A stretch of 48,857 bases of DNA from positions 283,058-331,914 of the forward strand of contig NW_003150758.1 in NCBI RefSeq assembly GCF_000003605.2, in the 5' to 3' direction. This DNA comes from Saccoglossus kowalevskii (Eukaryota > Hemichordata > Enteropneusta > Harrimaniidae). The first letter of the stretch is position 1. Every line of letters starts with the position of its first letter. This document shows, one piece after another, positions 47,734 to 48,857 of the stretch. The translations under genes and the position numbers were made by a program. The notes under the pieces were generated by a model. The model saw nothing but the letters and a program-made list of their open reading frames with translations, searched no databases and had not been told where the DNA came from.

Positions 47734-47971
47734 GGTTCTGATGGGCATACTTTAGCTTTGACAGCAGAAGGTCAGGTATTTAGCTGGGGAGATGGTGACT
47801 ATGGTAAACTAGGTCATGGTAACAGCTCTACACAGAAATACCCTAAATTAATCCAAGGTCCTTTGACTGGAAAGATTGTTAGATGTATATCAGCTGGTTA
47901 TCGACACAGTGCATGTGTAACTGAAGATGGTGAATTATACACTTGGGGAGAAGGAGATTATGGTAGACTAG
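47734..47971 (+). CDS. HERC1: HERC1, coding exon 5 (residues 466-544 plus one base; gene continues beyond window)
   Basis: A 238-bp exon between CTTGCAG and GTAAGA, ending in phase 1 with a split Gly codon (G|GN). It holds a complete RCC1 repeat (SDGHTLAL, VFSWGDGDYGKLGHGN) and the start of the next (GYRHSACVTEDGELYTWGEG then DYGRLG). Human HERC1 continues HGDSN here, so the next exon should begin with the rest of Gly-His-Gly-Asp. No such exon appears before the right edge. Confidence 0.95.
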
Positions 47972-48436
47972 GTAAGATTTTTATCATGTTCCCTGTTGTG
48001 TCAAAGATGTACCTGATCTGTTCAAACTAAAAGATTGTATAAAACATGATAACATACTGTAAGCTAGAGAAGTTTTCGTGATTTTAGGATTCTCTGTTAT
48101 TCGTGAAGGCGAAATGCAATGATACTCTTGGTGTAAGACTCAAGAGAAATTTTCAGTCATTACAGATTAATATTCTGGAGGAAATAGCACTGATACATGT
48201 AGAAGTTAGTTCTCAACAGTGTGTGTGTTTTCAGTAACTTCAGTAACTTAATATGTTTTTCTTGTGACAGCCAATTTGAGCCATCATAATGTGGGTCATG
48301 ATTATTGCAGTTTATATGAAATGCAAAACTATTATCATCAACATCTATAGAAGATGCATTAAACAATCATGCTAATGCATGTACCACACTTGATTTGTGG
48401 TGACTCTTCTACCACTTTGTCTGCATCTTTGTGTTA

Positions 48437-48857
48437 TTAGTCCCCCGTCGGTTGTAGTCCGAAAACGGGGACTTATGTTTTGCCCTGTGTGCGTGTGTCC
48501 GTGATCACCTGTATCTCGAACATGCATGGACCGATTAAGTTCAAACTTCACTCATACATCACACATTATATGGGACATATGCACATGCATTTTTTTCATG
48601 ATCCGATTAACGATAGCCGAATAGCGGCTATTTTAAGGCCGAAAATGCATAAAAATCGCACATTTTCACCATTCCGGACCCGGATCTCAGTTATGCATGG
48701 ACGGATTTCGTTCAAAGTTGGTACATACATTAAACATAATAGGACCTTGATGCACGTCATTTTTTTTTTCGGATCAAGTTCGAAATGGCCGACTGGCGGT
48801 GATTTTGTTTTAAAGAATTCAGTTCTGGATCCGTATCCGAGACATGTCTGGATTGAT
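48437..48857 (-). repeat. Dispersed repeat family, inverted copy in a HERC1 intron (runs off window)
   Basis: Read on the minus strand this is the 37-kb family: ATGACGTGCATCAAGGTCC, an ACCAACTTTGAACGAAATCC block and GCCAGTCGGCC. Its terminus AAGTCCCCGTTTTCGGACT leads to GGGGGACTAA, with CTAA at 48440-48437 followed by T. The GTCCCCGT and ACGGGGGAC segments can pair as a hairpin. This confirms CTAA|T as the family end seen at 36636. Confidence 0.75.

Noticed and set aside
48050-48140. TACTGTAAGCTAGAGAAG segment as a third TA-flanked MITE
   Set aside because: Only one end is visible and it diverges from the 25-kb and 43-kb family after CTGTAA.

Overview
This window is nuclear genomic DNA from an animal: AT-rich, intron-bearing and full of repeats. 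Two conserved animal genes can be supported. One is a small glutaredoxin-like gene on the minus strand (three coding exons, 29316-31091) that resembles the vertebrate C5orf63 family. The other is the 5' part of HERC1 on the plus strand (first five coding exons, 41911-47971, running off the right edge in an intron). The compact introns, the dense small DNA transposons and a BEL/Pao-type integrase remnant suggest a marine invertebrate (lophotrochozoan or invertebrate deuterostome). The sequence alone does not let me name the species.

Layout. 1-486: array of a 49/50-bp satellite-like unit ending in an A-run. 487-7.8 kb: AT-rich, no gene recognised, with one copy (5.8-6.46 kb) of a dispersed repeat family. 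7.8-16.4 kb: an old, diverged segmental duplication (a short copy plus two copies of about 3 kb) and a near-identical 138-bp tandem duplication. 18.1-20.1 kb: a second duplicated segment, one copy of which was hit by two back-to-back TTAA-flanked insertions. 22.9-25.4 kb: decayed retroelement (BEL/Pao-like integrase), an orphan exon-like block and a TA-flanked MITE. 27.6 kb: a GC-richer lysine-rich ORF of unknown origin. 29.1-31.1 kb: glutaredoxin-like gene. 33.36-35.22 kb: a complete foldback element with a 9-bp target duplication, long terminal inverted repeats made of about 84-bp hairpin units, and a short internal ORF. 35.7-38.4 kb: two copies of the dispersed family seen at 5.8 kb, one with a Helitron-like 3' end. 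38.91-40.02 kb: an inverted-repeat element with a TTA target duplication. 40.46 kb to the end: HERC1 promoter, leader exon and coding exons, with four further elements in its introns.

The genes: HERC1 is a giant HECT ubiquitin ligase with two RCC1-like domains; only its N-terminal region and the start of the first RCC1-like domain lie here. The glutaredoxin-like protein keeps a CPLC redox motif. The two genes diverge, about 9.4 kb apart, and nothing in the sequence ties their functions together.

The most interesting material is the transposable elements, several of which have precise boundaries from target-site duplications and, in two cases, from paralogous empty sites inside the same window. 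The foldback element with an internal ORF, and the TTAA MITE family carrying NRF1-like motifs in its ends, are the best candidates for something undescribed.
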